Below are positions 62,154-64,000 of a stretch of DNA of 64,000 bases, one piece after another. A program made the position numbers and the translations under genes. This stretch comes from an uncultured Roseburia sp. (GTDB taxonomy: Bacteria > Bacillota > Clostridia > Lachnospirales > Lachnospiraceae): the NCBI GenBank assembly GCA_947088345.1, contig CAMUGE010000005.1:36538-100537 (forward strand). The letters are read 5' to 3'. How positions within the stretch are numbered: position 1 is the stretch's first letter; each line of letters opens with the position of its first letter. The notes beneath the pieces were generated by a model. It was not told where the DNA came from and did no database searches. It saw nothing but the letters and a program-made list of their open reading frames with translations.

Positions 62154-63917
62154 ATGGCTTTTGACGGATTTGTTATTTCTAATCTGGTTTATGAACTAAA
62201 TCAGACCGTTTTAAATGCGAAAATCAGTAAAATTGCACAGCCGGAAAACGACGAGCTGCTTTTTACACTCAAGGGTACTAACGGGCAGTTTCGGCTTGCG
62301 ATGTCCGCAAGCGCATCGCTTCCATTTTTATATCTGACAAAAACAAATAAACCGAGCCCTCTGACTGCACCCAATTTCTGTATGGTGCTGCGAAAACATA
62401 TTGCAAACGGGCGTATTACACGTATTTTTCAGCCGCAAATGGAGCGTATTATAGAATTTGAAATCGAACATCTTGACGATCTGGGAGATCTGTGCAAAAA
62501 AAGACTGATTGTAGAACTGATGGGCAAACACAGCAATATTATCTTCTGCCGCGCAGACGGCACTATCATCGACAGTATCAAGCATGTCTCCGCGATGATG
62601 AGCTCGGTGCGTGAAGTGCTGCCGCAGAGAATCTATTGTATTCCGTCTACACAGGAAGAGAAATCAAATCCGCTGGAGGCGACAGAAGATCTGTTTCTTT
62701 CTGACGTTATGAATAAACCGACAACGATTTCGCGCGCCATCTACTCTTCTTTTACCGGGATAAGCCCGGTTGCAGCAAATGAAATCTGTTTTCGCGCGTC
62801 CGTAGACGGCGACATGCCGCCGGATTCCCTCACCGACAGCCAAAAGCTGCATCTTTACCGGAATTTTGAACGGATGGCGGAAGATGTGAAAAATCATGCC
62901 TATCAACCGAATATTATTTACCGTGGCAGTGAACCGATGGATTTTTTCTGTTTTCCTCTATCGCTCTATAAAGAAAATTCAAATGAAAAAAACACATTCC
63001 ATCATGTGTCATACGATTCTATTTCTGCTGTGTTAGAGCAGTTTTATGCCTCCAAAAATGTGTATACGCGCATCCGTCAGAAATCTTTTGACCTGCGAAG
63101 GATTGTAACCACAGCGCTGGAACGCAGCCGAAAGAAATACCAGCTGCAAAAAAAGCAGCTGAAAGATACAGAAAAAAGAGATAAATATAAAGTATACGGA
63201 GAGCTTTTGCATACTTACGGCTATGGACTGGTCGGCGGGGAAAAGCAGTTGGAGGCATTTAACTATTATACAAATGAAAATATTAAAATTCCGCTGGACC
63301 CGACGTTATCTGCAGTGGAAAACGCCCGGAAATATTTTGACAAATATAATAAACAAAAGCGAACCTACGAGGCTCTCTCAGAATTAACCGTTGAGACAGA
63401 ATCCGAAATAGCGCATCTTGAAAGTATTGCAGCTTCTCTTGATATCGCGCTGAATGAGGATGACCTTGTACAGATTAAAGAAGAATTGACAGAATACGGC
63501 TATATCCGGCGAAAGCGCAGTGAAAAGAAAACAAAAGTAAAAAGCAGGCCGTTCCATTATCTCTCTTCCGACGGCTATCATATTTATGTCGGAAAAAACA
63601 ATTACCAGAACGATGAACTGACATTTAAGTTTGCATCCGGAAATGACTGGTGGTTTCATGCAAAAGGCATGGCAGGTTCCCATGTGGTCGTAAAATCAAA
63701 TAACGAGGAAATGCCCGACCGTGTTTTTGAGGAGGCCGGAAAGCTTGCCGCTTTTTATTCCAAAGGACGGGATTCCGAAAAAGTCGAAATTGACTATCTG
63801 CAGCGCAAAAACGTGAAAAAGCCGAACGGAAGCGCGCCCGGTTTTGTCGTCTATTATACCAATTACTCATTGACGATACATCCGGATATCTCCGGACTTA
63901 CTCTGGTGGAAGAATGA
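62154..63917 (+). CDS. rqcH: RqcH/NFACT ribosome quality-control protein
   Basis: A 587-residue Rqc2 homologue that adds alanine tails to stalled peptides on 50S subunits. NFACT-N domain starts MAFDGFVISNLVYELN; a coiled coil lies about 290-430 and the NFACT-R domain is FKFASGNDWWFHAKGMAGSHVVV. It was formerly called fibronectin-binding protein. AAGGAGG precedes the ATG. A terminator follows. Confidence 0.94.
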   Translation: MAFDGFVISNLVYELNQTVLNAKISKIAQPENDELLFTLKGTNGQFRLAMSASASLPFLYLTKTNKPSPLTAPNFCMVLRKHIANGRITRIFQPQMERIIEFEIEHLDDLGDLCKKRLIVELMGKHSNIIFCRADGTIIDSIKHVSAMMSSVREVLPQRIYCIPSTQEEKSNPLEATEDLFLSDVMNKPTTISRAIYSSFTGISPVAANEICFRASVDGDMPPDSLTDSQKLHLYRNFERMAEDVKNHAYQPNIIYRGSEPMDFFCFPLSLYKENSNEKNTFHHVSYDSISAVLEQFYASKNVYTRIRQKSFDLRRIVTTALERSRKKYQLQKKQLKDTEKRDKYKVYGELLHTYGYGLVGGEKQLEAFNYYTNENIKIPLDPTLSAVENARKYFDKYNKQKRTYEALSELTVETESEIAHLESIAASLDIALNEDDLVQIKEELTEYGYIRRKRSEKKTKVKSRPFHYLSSDGYHIYVGKNNYQNDELTFKFASGNDWWFHAKGMAGSHVVVKSNNEEMPDRVFEEAGKLAAFYSKGRDSEKVEIDYLQRKNVKKPNGSAPGFVVYYTNYSLTIHPDISGLTLVEE

Positions 63918-63925
63918 ACAGTCAA

Positions 63926-63953
63926 AAAAAGATCCGCTTTGGGATCTTTTTAG
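63926..63953 (+). terminator. Intrinsic terminator after rqcH
   Basis: Stem AAAAAGATCC (63926-63935) with GGATCTTTTT (63942-63951), 6-nt loop. Confidence 0.85.
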
Positions 63954-64000
63954 TACCATATAAGTGTAAGAGATAAAGCATTTCATCAATGCTTTACCTT

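Overview
The window looks like a chromosomal core segment of a Clostridia bacterium, most likely a Lachnospiraceae member. The evidence is gene content and synteny: SepF, MinD/MinE, RemA, the L27 N-terminal extension with its Prp protease, HisZ/short HisG, RNase G beside two radical SAM proteins, a YlbJ-type sporulation protein next to coaD/rsmD, strong GGAGG ribosome binding sites and many TTG/GTG starts. The family call is an inference. No tRNA, rRNA, prophage, insertion sequence or CRISPR array was seen.

Layout. 1-2571 (+): mutL end, miaA and a YnbB-like PLP enzyme. 2555-12218 (+): its own promoter, then radC, mreB-mreC-mreD, a very large PBP2, minD-minE, rodA, mgsA and a lipoprotein D,D-carboxypeptidase, i.e. 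an elongation and division-site module (minC is not seen). 12335-19573: a small P-loop protein, DUF378, an envelope adaptor-like protein, then yggS-sepF-ylmH, aroB, lspA and a RluD-type synthase. 19659-23155: a cytidylate-kinase-like protein, dtd, a TtcA-like enzyme and a tyrosine recombinase. 23193-25995: plsC, a GNAT protein and the divergent yneA-like/lexA SOS pair with several LexA-type palindromes. 26120-35606 (-): TIGR03960/TIGR03936-type proteins, rng, rplU-prp-rpmA-obgE, yhbY, nadD, yqeK, rsfS and a small secreted protein whose third codon is TAG. 35651-38709 (-): GtrII-like and acyltransferase membrane proteins. 38752-44380 (-): recU-hisZ-hisG-hisD-hisB-hisIE, the last with an extra HisA/HisF-like domain. 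44560-51254: DtxR-type regulator, pseudouridine synthase, YgiQ, M23 peptidase, PepD and YlbJ. 51318-59190 (-): coiled-coil protein, coaD, rsmD, pncC, pgsA, rimO, rpoZ, remA, yicC and nadB-nadC. 59418-63917: a zinc-ribbon membrane protein, a second GtrII-like protein and rqcH.

The most unusual signal is a family of intercistronic repeats. Two roughly 300-bp copies lie inside the rplU-to-rsfS operon (26885-27196 and 28865-29157). They share a series of stem-loops whose sequences differ by compensatory base-pair changes, and they also encode related short peptides. Shorter relatives occur before the recombinase (22071-22109), between two radical SAM-linked genes (33610-33711), between nadB and nadC (57912-58029) and downstream of nadB's upstream neighbour (59265-59414). 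In several of them a hairpin is followed by a Shine-Dalgarno sequence, and a mini-ORF stop overlaps the next start codon, which suggests translational coupling or a structured, possibly mobile, RNA/DNA element.
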